The notes beneath the pieces were generated by a model. It was not told the DNA's origin. It saw only the letters and a program-made list of their open reading frames with translations, and searched no databases. From Eledone cirrhosa (Eukaryota; Mollusca; Cephalopoda; Octopoda; Eledonidae): a DNA stretch of 64,000 nucleotides. Numbering within the stretch: the first letter of the stretch is position 1; each line of letters starts with the position of its first letter. A program made the position numbers and the translations under genes. Shown one piece after another: positions 16,201 to 32,955 of the stretch. The stretch lies in the NCBI GenBank assembly GCA_964016885.1, contig OZ024743.1:72095370-72159369 (forward strand). The letters are read 5' to 3'.

Positions 16201-19200
16201 CTTTCTACACATACAGCTACTTTCTACACATACAGCTGCTTTCTACACATACATCTACTTCCTACACATACCGCTACTTTCTACTCATACAGCTACTTTC
16301 TACACATGCAGCCACTTTCTACACATACAGCTACTTTCTACACATGTAGCTAGTTTCTACACATACAGCTACTTTCTACACATACAGCTGCTTTCTACAC
16401 ATGCAGCCACTTTCTACAAATACAGCTACTTTCTACACATACAGCTACTTTCTACACATACAGCTACTTTCTACACATACAGCTACTTTCTACACATACA
16501 GCTGCTTTCTACACATGCAGCCACTTTCTACACATACAGCTACTTTCTACACATACAGCTACTTTCTACACATACAGCTGCTTTCTACACATACATCTAC
16601 TTCCTACACATACCGCTACTTTCTACTCATACAGCTACTTTCTACACATACAGCTACTTTCTACACATACAGCTACTTTCTACACATACAGCTACTTTCT
16701 ACACATACAGCTAGTTTCTACACATACAGCTAGTTTCTACACATACAGCTACTTTCTACACATACAGCTACTTTCTACACATACAGCTACTTTCTACACA
16801 TACAGCTGCTTTCTACACATGCAGCCACTTTCTACACATACAGCTACTTTCTACACATACAGCTACTTTCTACACATACAGCTGCTTTCTACACATACAT
16901 CTACTTCCTACACATACCGCTACTTTCTACTCATACAGCTACTTTCTACACATACAGCTACTTTCTACACATACAGCTACTTTCTACACATACAGCTACT
17001 TTCTACACATACAGCTAGTTTCTACACATACAGCTAGTTTCTACACATACAGCTACTTTCTACACATACAGCTACTTTCTACACATACAGCTACTTTCTA
17101 CACATACAGCTAGTTTCTACACATACAGCTACTTTCTACACATACAGCTACTTTCTACACATACAGCTACTTTCTACACATACAGCTACTTTCTACACAT
17201 GTAGCTAGTTTCTACACATACAGCTGCTTTCTACACATACAGCTACTTTCTACACATACAGCTACTTTCTACACATACAGCTACTTTCTACACATACAGC
17301 TACTTTCTACACATACAGCTACTTTCTACACATACAGCTACTTTCTACACATACAGCTACTTTCTACACATACAGCTACTTTCTACACATACAGCTACTT
17401 TCTACACATACAGCTACTTTCTACACATGTAGCTAGTTTCTACACATACAGCTGCTTTCTACACATACAGCTACTTTCTACACATACAGCTACTTTCTAC
17501 ACATACAGCTACTTTCTACACATACAGCTACTTTCTACACATACAGCTACTTTCTACACATACAGCTACTTTCTACACATACAGCTACTTTCTACACATA
17601 CAGCTACTTTCTACACATACAGCTACTTTCTACACATACAGCTACTTTCTACACATACAGCTACTTTCTACACATACAGCTAGTTCTACACATACAGCTA
17701 CTTTCTACACATACAGCTACTTTCTACACATACAGCTACTTTCTACACATACAGCTACTTTCTACAGATACAGCTACTTTCTACACATACAGCTACTTTC
17801 TACACATACAGCAACTTTCTAAACATGCAGCTAGTTTCTACACATACAGCTACTTTCTACACATGCAGCTACTTTCTACACATACAGCTACTTTCTACAC
17901 ATACAGCTACTTTCTACAGATACAGCTACTTTCTACACATACAGCTACTTTCTACTCATACAGCTACTTTCTAAACATGCAGCTAGTTTCTACACATACA
18001 GCTACTTTCTACACATGCAGCTACTTTCTACACATACAGCTACTTTCTACACATACAGCTACTTTCTACAGATACAGCTACTTTATACACATACAGCTAG
18101 TTCTACACATACAGCTACTTTCTACACATACAGCAACTTTCTACAAATAGAGCTACTTTCTACACATACAGCTACTTTCTACACATGCAGCTACTTTCTA
18201 CAAATAGAGCTAGTTTCTACACATACAGCTACTTTCTACACATAGAGCTACTTTCTACACATACAGCTACTTTCTACACATACAGCTGCTTTCTACACAT
18301 ACAGCTGCTTTCTAAACATACAGCTACTTTCTACACATACAGCTACTTTCTACACATACAGCTACTTTCTACACATACAGCTACTTTCTACTCATACAGC
18401 TACTTTCTAAACATACAGCTACTTTCTAAACATACAGCTACTTTCTACACATACAGCTACTTTCTACACATGTAGCTAGTTTCTACACATACAGCTACTT
18501 TCTACACATACAGCTACTTTCTACTCATACAGCTACTTTCTAAACATACAGCTACTTTCTACACATACAGCTACTTTCTACACATACAGCTACTTTCTAC
18601 AGATACAGCTAGTCTCTACACATACAGCTACTTTCTACACATACAGCTGCTTTCTACACATAGAGCTACTTTCTACACATACAGCTACTTTCTACTCATA
18701 CAGCTACTTTCTAAACATACAGCTACTTTCTACACATACAGCTACTTTCTACACATACAGCTACTTTCTACAGATACAGCTAGTCTCTACACATACAGCT
18801 ACTTTCTACACATACAGCTACTTTCTACACATGCAGCTACTTTCTACACATACAGCTACTTTCTACACATGCAGCTGCTTTCTACACATAGAGATAGTTT
18901 CTACACATATAGCTACTTTCTACACATACAGCTACTTTCTAAACATACAGCTACTTTCTACACATACAGCTACTTTCTACACATACAGCTACTTTCTACA
19001 GATACAGCTAGTCTCTACACATACAGCTACTTTCTACACATACAGCTGCTTTCTACACATAGAGCTACTTTCTACACATACAGCTACTTTCTACTCATAC
19101 AGCTACTTTCTAAACATACAGCTACTTTCTACACATACAGCTACTTTCTACACATACAGCTACTTTCTACAGATACAGCTAGTCTCTACACATACAGCTA

Positions 19201-22200
19201 CTTTCTACACATACAGCTACTTTCTACACATGCAGCTACTTTCTACACATACAGCTACTTTCTACACATGCAGCTGCTTTCTACACATAGAGATAGTTTC
19301 TACACATATAGCTACTTTCTACACATACAGCTACTTTCTACACATACAGCTACTTTCTACACATGCAGCTGCTTTCTACACATAGAGATAGTTTCTACAC
19401 ATATAGCTACTTTCTACACATACAGCTACTTTCTACACATACAGCTACCTTCTACACATACAGCTACTTTCTACACATACAGCTACTTTCTAGACATACA
19501 GCAACTTTCTACAAATAGAGCTACTTTCTACACATACAGCTACCTTCTACACATGCAGCTGCTTTCTACACATAGAGATAGTTTCTACACATACAGCTAC
19601 TTTCTACACATATAGCTACTTTCTACACATACAGCTACTTTCTACACATACAGCTACCTTCTACACATACAGCTACTTTCTACACATACAGCTACCTTCT
19701 ACACATACAGCTACTTTCTACACATACAGCTACTTTCTAGACATACAGCTACTTTCTACACATACAGCTACCTTCTACACATACAGCTACTTTCTACACA
19801 TACAGCTACTTTCTAGACATACAGCAACTTTCTACACATACAGCTACTTTCTACACATACAGCTAGTTTCTACACATACAGCTACTTTCTAGACATACAG
19901 CAACTTTCTACAAATAGAGCTACTTTCTACACATACAGCTACCTTCTACACATACAGCTACTTTCTACACATACAGCTACTTTCTACACATACAGCAACT
20001 TTCTACACATACAGCTAGTTTCTACACATACAGCTACTTTCTACACATAGAGCTACTTTCTACACATACAGCTGCTTTCTAAACATACAGCTACTTTCTA
20101 CACATACAGCTACTTTCTACACATACAGCTAGTTTCTACACATACAGCTACTTTCTACACATAGAGCTACTTTCTACACATACAGCTAGTTTCTACACAT
20201 ACAGCTACTTTCTACACATAGAGCTACTTTCTACACATACAGCTAGTTTCTACACATACAGCTACTTTCTACACATAGAGCTACTTTCTACACATACAGC
20301 TGCTTTCTAAACATACAGCTACTTTCTACACATACAGCTACTTTCTACACATACAGCTACTTTTTACACATACAGCTACTTTCTAGACATACAGCTACTT
20401 TCTACAAATAGAGCTACTTTCTACACATAGAGCTACTTTCTACACATACAGCTACTTTTTACACATACAGCTACTTTCTAGACATACAGCTACTTTCTAC
20501 AAATAGAGCTACTTTCTACACATAGAGCTACTTTCTACACATACAGCTACTTTCTAGACATACAGCTACTTTCTACAAATAGAGCTAGTTTCTACACATA
20601 CAGCTACTTTCTACACATACAGCTACTTTCTACACATACAGCTACTTTCTACACATACAGCTAGTTTCTACACATACAGCTACTTTCTACACATACAGCT
20701 ACTTTCTACACATACAGCTACTTTCTACACATACAGCTACTTTCTACACATACAGCTAGTTTCTAGACATACAGCTACTTTCTACACATACAGCTACTTT
20801 CTACACATGCATCTACTTTCTACACATACAGCTACTTTCTACACATACAGCTACTTTCTACACATACAGCTACTTTCTACACATACAGCTAGTTTCTACA
20901 CATACAGCTACTTTCTACACATACAGCTACTTTCTACACATACAGCTACTTTCTACACATACAGCTACTTTCTACACATACAGCTAGTTTCTAGACATAC
21001 AGCTACTTTCTACACATACAGCTACTTTCTACACATGCATCTACTTTCTACACATACAGCTACTTTCTACACATACAGCTACTTTCTACACATACAGCTA
21101 GTTTCTAGACATACAGCTACTTTCTACACATACAGCTACTTTCTACACATACAGCTACTTTCTACACATACAGCTACTTTCTACACATACAGCTACTTTC
21201 TACACATACAGCTACTTTCTACACATACAGCTACTTTCTACACATACAGCTGCTTTCTACACATACAGCTACTTTTCACACATACAGCTACTTTCTACAC
21301 ATACAGCTACTTTCTACACATACAGCTACTTTCTACACATACAGCTACTTTCTACAAATAGAGCTACTTTCTACACATACAGCTACTTTCTACACATACA
21401 GCTACTTTCTACACATACAGCTACTTTCTACACATACAGCTACTTTTCACACATACAGCTACTTTCTACACATACAGCTACTTTCTACACATACAGCTAC
21501 TTTCTACACATAGAGCTAGTTTCTACACATACAGCTACTTTCTACACATACAGCTACTTTCTACACATACAGCTACTTTCTACACATACAACTACTTTCT
21601 ACACATACAGCTACTTTCTACACATACAGCTACTTTCTACACATACAGCTGCTTTCTACACATACAGCTACTTTTCACACATACAGCTACTTTCTACACA
21701 TACAGCTACTTTCTACACATACAGCTACTTTCTACTCATACAGCTACTTTCTACACATACAGCTAGTTTCTACACATACAGCTACTTTCTACACATAGAG
21801 CTAGTTTCTACACATACAGCTACTTTCTACACATACAGCTACTTTCTACACATACAGCTACTTTCTACACATACAGCTACTTTCTACACATACAGCTACT
21901 TTCTACACATACAGCTGCTTTCTACACATACAGCTAGTTTCTACACATACAGCTACTTTCTACAGATACAGCTACTTTCTACAGATACAGCTACTTTCTA
22001 CACATACAGCTACTTTCTACACATACCGCTACTTTCTACTCATACAGCTACTTTCTACACATACAGCTACTTTCTACACATACAGCTAATTTCTACACAT
22101 ACAGCTACTTTCTACACATACAGCTACTTTCTACAGATACAGCTACTTTCTACAGATACAGCTACTTTCTACACATACAGCTACTTTCTACACATACAGC

Positions 22201-23095
22201 TACTTTCTACACATACAGCTACTTTCTACACATACAGCTACTTTCTACAGATACAGCTACTTTCTACAGATACAGCTACTTTCTACACATACAGCTACTT
22301 TCTACACATACAGCTACTTTCTACAGATACAGCTACTTTCTACACATACAGCTACTTTCTACACATACAGCTGCTTTCTACACATACAGCTACTTTTCAC
22401 ACATACAGCTACTTTCTACACATACAGCTACTTTCTACACATACAGCTACTTTCTACACATACAGCTACTTTCTACAGATACAGCTACTTTCTACAGATA
22501 CAGCTACTTTCTACACATACAGCTACTTTCTACACATACCGCTACTTTCTACACATACAGCTACTTTCTACACATACAGCTACTTTCTACACATACAGCT
22601 ACTTTCTACTCATACAGCTACTTTCTACACATACAGCTAGTTTCTACACATACAGCTACTTTCTACACATAGAGCTAGTTTCTACACATACAGCTACTTT
22701 CTACACATACAGCTACTTTCTACACATACAGCTACTTTCTACACATACAGCTGCTTTCTACACATACAGCTAGTTTCTACACATACAGCTACTTTCTACA
22801 GATACAGCTACTTTCTACAGATACAGCTACTTTCTACACATACAGCTACTTTCTACACATACCGCTACTTTCTACTCATACAGCTACTTTCTACACATAC
22901 AGCTACTTTCTACACATGTAGCTAGTTTCTACACATACAGCTACTTTCTACACATACAGCTACTTTCTACACATACAGCTAGTTTCTACACATACAGCTA
23001 CTTTCTACACATACAGCTACTTTCTACACATACAGCTACTTTCTACAGATACAGCTAGTTTCTACACATACAGCTGCTTTCTACACATACAGCTA
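13256..23095. repeat. 9.84-kb tandem duplication, left copy
   Basis: This is the left copy of the largest duplication in the array. From about 13256 the variant order is repeated base for base 9840 bp downstream: 15033 matches 24873, 16154 matches 25994 and 16819 matches 26659. From about 17.68 kb the offset is 9859 (17681 matches 27540, 20807 matches 30666), because this copy has one unit fewer in a run of consensus units. I saw no substitution differences at the places compared. The copy ends exactly where the right copy begins, so the two are directly adjacent. Confidence 0.88.
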
Positions 23096-26000
23096 GTTTC
23101 TACACATACAGCTGCTTTCTACACATACAGCTACTTTCTACACATACAGCTACTTTCTACACATACAGCTACTTTCTACACATACAGCTGCTTTCTACAC
23201 ATACAGCTACTTTCTACACATACAGCTACTTTCTACACATACAGCTGCTTTCTACACATACAGCTACTTTTTACACATACAGCTACTTTCTACACATACC
23301 GCTACTTTCTACACATACATCTACTTACTACACATACCGCTACTTTCTACACATACAGCTACTTTCTACACATACAGCTACTTTCTACACATACCGCTAC
23401 TTTCTACACATACATCTACTTACTACACATACAGCTACTTTCTACACATACAGCTGCTTTCTACACATACAGCTACTTTCTACACATACAGCTACTTTCT
23501 ACACATACAGCTGCTTTCTACACATACAGCTACTTTCTACACATACAGCTACTTTCTACACATACAGCTACTTTCTACACATACAGCTACTTTCTACACA
23601 TACTGCTGCTTTCTACACATACAGCTACTTTCTACACATACAGCTACTTTCTACACATACAGCTACTTTCTACACATACAGCTACTTTCTACACATACTG
23701 CTGCTTTCTACACATACAGCTACTTTCTACACATACAGCTACTTTCTACACATACATCTACTTACTACACATACAGCTACTTTCTACACATACAGCTGCT
23801 TTCTACACATACAGCTACTTTCTACACATACAGCTACTTTCTACACATACAGCTGCTTTCTACACATACAGCTACTTTCTACACATACAGCTACTTTCTA
23901 CACATACAGCTGCTTTCTACACATACAGCTACTTTCTACACATACAGCTGCTTTCTACACATACAGCTACTTTCTACACATACATCTACTTACTACACAT
24001 ACAGCTACTTTCTACACATACAGCTGCTTTCTACACATACAGCTACTTTCTACACATACAGCTACTTTCTACACATACAGCTGCTTTCTACACATACAGC
24101 TACTTTCTACACATACAGCTACTTTCTACACATACAGCTACTTTCTACACATACAGCTGCTTTCTACACATACAGCTACTTTCTACACATACAGCTGCTT
24201 TCTACACATACAGCTACTTTCTACACATACATCTACTTACTACACATACAGCTGCTTTCTACACATACTGCTGCTTTCTACACATACAGCTACTTTCTAC
24301 ACATACAGCTACTTTCTACACATACAGCTGCTTTCTACACATACAGCTACTTTCTACACATACAGCTACTTTCTACACATACAGCTACTTTCTACACATA
24401 CAGCTACTTTCTACACATACTGCTGCTTTCTACACATACAGCTACTTTCTACACATACAGCAGCTTTCTACACATACAGCTACTTTCTACACATACAGCT
24501 ACTTTCTACACATACAGCTACTTTCTACACATACAGCTACTTTCTACACATACAGCTACTTTCTACACATACAGCTACTTTCTACACATACTACTGCTTT
24601 CTACACATACAGCTACTTTCTACACATACAGCAGCTTTCTACACATACAGCTACTTTCTACACATACAGCTACTTTCTACACATACAGCTACTTTCTACA
24701 CATGCAGCTAGTTTCTACACATACAGCTACTTTCTACACATACAGCTAGTTTCTACACATACAGCTACTTTCTACACATACAGCTAGTTTCTACACATAC
24801 AGCTACTTTCTACACATACAGCTACTTTCTACACATACAACTACTTTCTACACATGCAGCTACTTTCTACACATGCAGCCACTTTCTACACATACAGCTA
24901 CTTTATACACATACAGCTACTTTCTACACATACCGCTACTTTCTACACATACAGCTACTTTCTACACATACAGCTACTTTCTACACATACAGCTACTTTC
25001 TACACATGAAGCTACTTTCTACACATACAGCTACTTTCTACACATACAGCTGCTTTCTACACATACAGCTACTTTCTACACATACAGCTACTTTCTACAC
25101 ATACAGCTACTTTCTACACATACAGCTACTTTCTACACATGCAGCCACTTTCTACACATACAGCTACTTTATACACATACAGCTACTTTCTACACATACC
25201 GCTACTTTCTACACATAGAGATAGTTTCTACACATACAGCTACTTTCTACTCATACAGCTACTTTATACACATACCGCTACTTTCTACACATACAGCTAC
25301 TTTCTACACATACCGCTGCTTTCTACACATAGAGATAGTTTCTACACATACAGCTACTTTCTACACATACAGCTACTTTCTACACATACAGCTACTTTCT
25401 ACACATACAGCTGCTTTCTACACATGCAGCCACTTTCTACACATACATCTACTTTCTACACATACCGCTGCTTTCTACACATAGAGATAGTTTCTACACA
25501 TACAGCTACTTTCTACACATACAGCTGCTTTCTACACATGCAGCCACTTTCTACAAATACAGCTACTTTCTACACATACAGCTACTTTCTACACATACAG
25601 CTACTTTCTACACATACAGCTACTTTCTACACATACAGCTGCTTTCTACACATGCAGCCACTTTCTACACATACAGCTACTTTCTACACATACAGCTACT
25701 TTCTACACATACAGCTACTTTCTACACATACAGCTACTTTCTACACATACAGCTACTTTCTACACATACAGCTACTTTCTACACATACAGCTACTTTCTA
25801 CACATACAGCTACTTTCTACACATACAGCTACTTTCTACACATACAGCTACTTTCTACACATACAGCTACTTTCTACACATACAGCTGCTTTCTACACAT
25901 GCAGCCACTTTCTACAAATACAGCTACTTTCTACACATGTAGCTAGTTTCTACACATACCGCTACTTTCTACACATACAGCTACTTTCTACACATGCAGC

Positions 26001-29000
26001 CACTTTCTACACATACAGCTAGTTTCTACACATACAGCTACTTTCTACACATACAGCTACTTTCTACACATACAGCTGCTTTCTACACATACATCTACTT
26101 CCTACACATACCGCTACTTTCTACTCATACAGCTACTTTCTACACATGCAGCCACTTTCTACACATACAGCTACTTTCTACACATGTAGCTAGTTTCTAC
26201 ACATACAGCTACTTTCTACACATACAGCTGCTTTCTACACATGCAGCCACTTTCTACAAATACAGCTACTTTCTACACATACAGCTACTTTCTACACATA
26301 CAGCTACTTTCTACACATACAGCTACTTTCTACACATACAGCTGCTTTCTACACATGCAGCCACTTTCTACACATACAGCTACTTTCTACACATACAGCT
26401 ACTTTCTACACATACAGCTGCTTTCTACACATACATCTACTTCCTACACATACCGCTACTTTCTACTCATACAGCTACTTTCTACACATACAGCTACTTT
26501 CTACACATACAGCTACTTTCTACACATACAGCTACTTTCTACACATACAGCTAGTTTCTACACATACAGCTAGTTTCTACACATACAGCTACTTTCTACA
26601 CATACAGCTACTTTCTACACATACAGCTACTTTCTACACATACAGCTGCTTTCTACACATGCAGCCACTTTCTACACATACAGCTACTTTCTACACATAC
26701 AGCTACTTTCTACACATACAGCTGCTTTCTACACATACATCTACTTCCTACACATACCGCTACTTTCTACTCATACAGCTACTTTCTACACATACAGCTA
26801 CTTTCTACACATACAGCTACTTTCTACACATACAGCTACTTTCTACACATACAGCTAGTTTCTACACATACAGCTAGTTTCTACACATACAGCTACTTTC
26901 TACACATACAGCTACTTTCTACACATACAGCTACTTTCTACACATACAGCTAGTTTCTACACATACAGCTACTTTCTACACATACAGCTACTTTCTACAC
27001 ATACAGCTACTTTCTACACATACAGCTACTTTCTACACATGTAGCTAGTTTCTACACATACAGCTGCTTTCTACACATACAGCTACTTTCTACACATACA
27101 GCTACTTTCTACACATACAGCTACTTTCTACACATACAGCTACTTTCTACACATACAGCTACTTTCTACACATACAGCTACTTTCTACACATACAGCTAC
27201 TTTCTACACATACAGCTACTTTCTACACATACAGCTACTTTCTACACATACAGCTACTTTCTACACATGTAGCTAGTTTCTACACATACAGCTGCTTTCT
27301 ACACATACAGCTACTTTCTACACATACAGCTACTTTCTACACATACAGCTACTTTCTACACATACAGCTACTTTCTACACATACAGCTACTTTCTACACA
27401 TACAGCTACTTTCTACACATACAGCTACTTTCTACACATACAGCTACTTTCTACACATACAGCTACTTTCTACACATACAGCTACTTTCTACACATACAG
27501 CTACTTTCTACACATACAGCTACTTTCTACACATACAGCTAGTTCTACACATACAGCTACTTTCTACACATACAGCTACTTTCTACACATACAGCTACTT
27601 TCTACACATACAGCTACTTTCTACAGATACAGCTACTTTCTACACATACAGCTACTTTCTACACATACAGCAACTTTCTAAACATGCAGCTAGTTTCTAC
27701 ACATACAGCTACTTTCTACACATGCAGCTACTTTCTACACATACAGCTACTTTCTACACATACAGCTACTTTCTACAGATACAGCTACTTTCTACACATA
27801 CAGCTACTTTCTACTCATACAGCTACTTTCTAAACATGCAGCTAGTTTCTACACATACAGCTACTTTCTACACATGCAGCTACTTTCTACACATACAGCT
27901 ACTTTCTACACATACAGCTACTTTCTACAGATACAGCTACTTTATACACATACAGCTAGTTCTACACATACAGCTACTTTCTACACATACAGCAACTTTC
28001 TACAAATAGAGCTACTTTCTACACATACAGCTACTTTCTACACATGCAGCTACTTTCTACAAATAGAGCTAGTTTCTACACATACAGCTACTTTCTACAC
28101 ATAGAGCTACTTTCTACACATACAGCTACTTTCTACACATACAGCTGCTTTCTACACATACAGCTGCTTTCTAAACATACAGCTACTTTCTACACATACA
28201 GCTACTTTCTACACATACAGCTACTTTCTACACATACAGCTACTTTCTACTCATACAGCTACTTTCTAAACATACAGCTACTTTCTAAACATACAGCTAC
28301 TTTCTACACATACAGCTACTTTCTACACATGTAGCTAGTTTCTACACATACAGCTACTTTCTACACATACAGCTACTTTCTACTCATACAGCTACTTTCT
28401 AAACATACAGCTACTTTCTACACATACAGCTACTTTCTACACATACAGCTACTTTCTACAGATACAGCTAGTCTCTACACATACAGCTACTTTCTACACA
28501 TACAGCTGCTTTCTACACATAGAGCTACTTTCTACACATACAGCTACTTTCTACTCATACAGCTACTTTCTAAACATACAGCTACTTTCTACACATACAG
28601 CTACTTTCTACACATACAGCTACTTTCTACAGATACAGCTAGTCTCTACACATACAGCTACTTTCTACACATACAGCTACTTTCTACACATGCAGCTACT
28701 TTCTACACATACAGCTACTTTCTACACATGCAGCTGCTTTCTACACATAGAGATAGTTTCTACACATATAGCTACTTTCTACACATACAGCTACTTTCTA
28801 AACATACAGCTACTTTCTACACATACAGCTACTTTCTACACATACAGCTACTTTCTACAGATACAGCTAGTCTCTACACATACAGCTACTTTCTACACAT
28901 ACAGCTGCTTTCTACACATAGAGCTACTTTCTACACATACAGCTACTTTCTACTCATACAGCTACTTTCTAAACATACAGCTACTTTCTACACATACAGC

Positions 29001-32000
29001 TACTTTCTACACATACAGCTACTTTCTACAGATACAGCTAGTCTCTACACATACAGCTACTTTCTACACATACAGCTACTTTCTACACATGCAGCTACTT
29101 TCTACACATACAGCTACTTTCTACACATGCAGCTGCTTTCTACACATAGAGATAGTTTCTACACATATAGCTACTTTCTACACATACAGCTACTTTCTAC
29201 ACATACAGCTACTTTCTACACATGCAGCTGCTTTCTACACATAGAGATAGTTTCTACACATATAGCTACTTTCTACACATACAGCTACTTTCTACACATA
29301 CAGCTACCTTCTACACATACAGCTACTTTCTACACATACAGCTACTTTCTAGACATACAGCAACTTTCTACAAATAGAGCTACTTTCTACACATACAGCT
29401 ACCTTCTACACATGCAGCTGCTTTCTACACATAGAGATAGTTTCTACACATACAGCTACTTTCTACACATATAGCTACTTTCTACACATACAGCTACTTT
29501 CTACACATACAGCTACCTTCTACACATACAGCTACTTTCTACACATACAGCTACCTTCTACACATACAGCTACTTTCTACACATACAGCTACTTTCTAGA
29601 CATACAGCTACTTTCTACACATACAGCTACCTTCTACACATACAGCTACTTTCTACACATACAGCTACTTTCTAGACATACAGCAACTTTCTACACATAC
29701 AGCTACTTTCTACACATACAGCTAGTTTCTACACATACAGCTACTTTCTAGACATACAGCAACTTTCTACAAATAGAGCTACTTTCTACACATACAGCTA
29801 CCTTCTACACATACAGCTACTTTCTACACATACAGCTACTTTCTACACATACAGCAACTTTCTACACATACAGCTAGTTTCTACACATACAGCTACTTTC
29901 TACACATAGAGCTACTTTCTACACATACAGCTGCTTTCTAAACATACAGCTACTTTCTACACATACAGCTACTTTCTACACATACAGCTAGTTTCTACAC
30001 ATACAGCTACTTTCTACACATAGAGCTACTTTCTACACATACAGCTAGTTTCTACACATACAGCTACTTTCTACACATAGAGCTACTTTCTACACATACA
30101 GCTAGTTTCTACACATACAGCTACTTTCTACACATAGAGCTACTTTCTACACATACAGCTGCTTTCTAAACATACAGCTACTTTCTACACATACAGCTAC
30201 TTTCTACACATACAGCTACTTTTTACACATACAGCTACTTTCTAGACATACAGCTACTTTCTACAAATAGAGCTACTTTCTACACATAGAGCTACTTTCT
30301 ACACATACAGCTACTTTTTACACATACAGCTACTTTCTAGACATACAGCTACTTTCTACAAATAGAGCTACTTTCTACACATAGAGCTACTTTCTACACA
30401 TACAGCTACTTTCTAGACATACAGCTACTTTCTACAAATAGAGCTAGTTTCTACACATACAGCTACTTTCTACACATACAGCTACTTTCTACACATACAG
30501 CTACTTTCTACACATACAGCTAGTTTCTACACATACAGCTACTTTCTACACATACAGCTACTTTCTACACATACAGCTACTTTCTACACATACAGCTACT
30601 TTCTACACATACAGCTAGTTTCTAGACATACAGCTACTTTCTACACATACAGCTACTTTCTACACATGCATCTACTTTCTACACATACAGCTACTTTCTA
30701 CACATACAGCTACTTTCTACACATACAGCTACTTTCTACACATACAGCTAGTTTCTACACATACAGCTACTTTCTACACATACAGCTACTTTCTACACAT
30801 ACAGCTACTTTCTACACATACAGCTACTTTCTACACATACAGCTAGTTTCTAGACATACAGCTACTTTCTACACATACAGCTACTTTCTACACATGCATC
30901 TACTTTCTACACATACAGCTACTTTCTACACATACAGCTACTTTCTACACATACAGCTAGTTTCTAGACATACAGCTACTTTCTACACATACAGCTACTT
31001 TCTACACATACAGCTACTTTCTACACATACAGCTACTTTCTACACATACAGCTACTTTCTACACATACAGCTACTTTCTACACATACAGCTACTTTCTAC
31101 ACATACAGCTGCTTTCTACACATACAGCTACTTTTCACACATACAGCTACTTTCTACACATACAGCTACTTTCTACACATACAGCTACTTTCTACACATA
31201 CAGCTACTTTCTACAAATAGAGCTACTTTCTACACATACAGCTACTTTCTACACATACAGCTACTTTCTACACATACAGCTACTTTCTACACATACAGCT
31301 ACTTTTCACACATACAGCTACTTTCTACACATACAGCTACTTTCTACACATACAGCTACTTTCTACACATAGAGCTAGTTTCTACACATACAGCTACTTT
31401 CTACACATACAGCTACTTTCTACACATACAGCTACTTTCTACACATACAACTACTTTCTACACATACAGCTACTTTCTACACATACAGCTACTTTCTACA
31501 CATACAGCTGCTTTCTACACATACAGCTACTTTTCACACATACAGCTACTTTCTACACATACAGCTACTTTCTACACATACAGCTACTTTCTACTCATAC
31601 AGCTACTTTCTACACATACAGCTAGTTTCTACACATACAGCTACTTTCTACACATAGAGCTAGTTTCTACACATACAGCTACTTTCTACACATACAGCTA
31701 CTTTCTACACATACAGCTACTTTCTACACATACAGCTACTTTCTACACATACAGCTACTTTCTACACATACAGCTGCTTTCTACACATACAGCTAGTTTC
31801 TACACATACAGCTACTTTCTACAGATACAGCTACTTTCTACAGATACAGCTACTTTCTACACATACAGCTACTTTCTACACATACCGCTACTTTCTACTC
31901 ATACAGCTACTTTCTACACATACAGCTACTTTCTACACATACAGCTAATTTCTACACATACAGCTACTTTCTACACATACAGCTACTTTCTACAGATACA

Positions 32001-32955
32001 GCTACTTTCTACAGATACAGCTACTTTCTACACATACAGCTACTTTCTACACATACAGCTACTTTCTACACATACAGCTACTTTCTACACATACAGCTAC
32101 TTTCTACAGATACAGCTACTTTCTACAGATACAGCTACTTTCTACACATACAGCTACTTTCTACACATACAGCTACTTTCTACAGATACAGCTACTTTCT
32201 ACACATACAGCTACTTTCTACACATACAGCTGCTTTCTACACATACAGCTACTTTTCACACATACAGCTACTTTCTACACATACAGCTACTTTCTACACA
32301 TACAGCTACTTTCTACACATACAGCTACTTTCTACAGATACAGCTACTTTCTACAGATACAGCTACTTTCTACACATACAGCTACTTTCTACACATACCG
32401 CTACTTTCTACACATACAGCTACTTTCTACACATACAGCTACTTTCTACACATACAGCTACTTTCTACTCATACAGCTACTTTCTACACATACAGCTAGT
32501 TTCTACACATACAGCTACTTTCTACACATAGAGCTAGTTTCTACACATACAGCTACTTTCTACACATACAGCTACTTTCTACACATACAGCTACTTTCTA
32601 CACATACAGCTGCTTTCTACACATACAGCTAGTTTCTACACATACAGCTACTTTCTACAGATACAGCTACTTTCTACAGATACAGCTACTTTCTACACAT
32701 ACAGCTACTTTCTACACATACCGCTACTTTCTACTCATACAGCTACTTTCTACACATACAGCTACTTTCTACACATGTAGCTAGTTTCTACACATACAGC
32801 TACTTTCTACACATACAGCTACTTTCTACACATACAGCTAGTTTCTACACATACAGCTACTTTCTACACATACAGCTACTTTCTACACATACAGCTACTT
32901 TCTACAGATACAGCTAGTTTCTACACATACAGCTGCTTTCTACACATACAGCTAG
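23096..32955. repeat. 9.84-kb tandem duplication, right copy
   Basis: This is the right copy of the tandem duplication, 9859 bp long, with one extra 19-bp unit between about 27.24 and 27.54 kb. It carries the same irregular landmarks as the left copy, such as the shortened CTAGTTCTAC unit (27540) and the CTACTTACTA, CATGAAGC and GCAGCCAC variants. Its last 1.15 kb (31809-32955) is also the start of the next, 4.57-kb duplication, so this stretch exists three times (about 21950-23095, 31809-32955 and 36382-37528). Confidence 0.88.
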
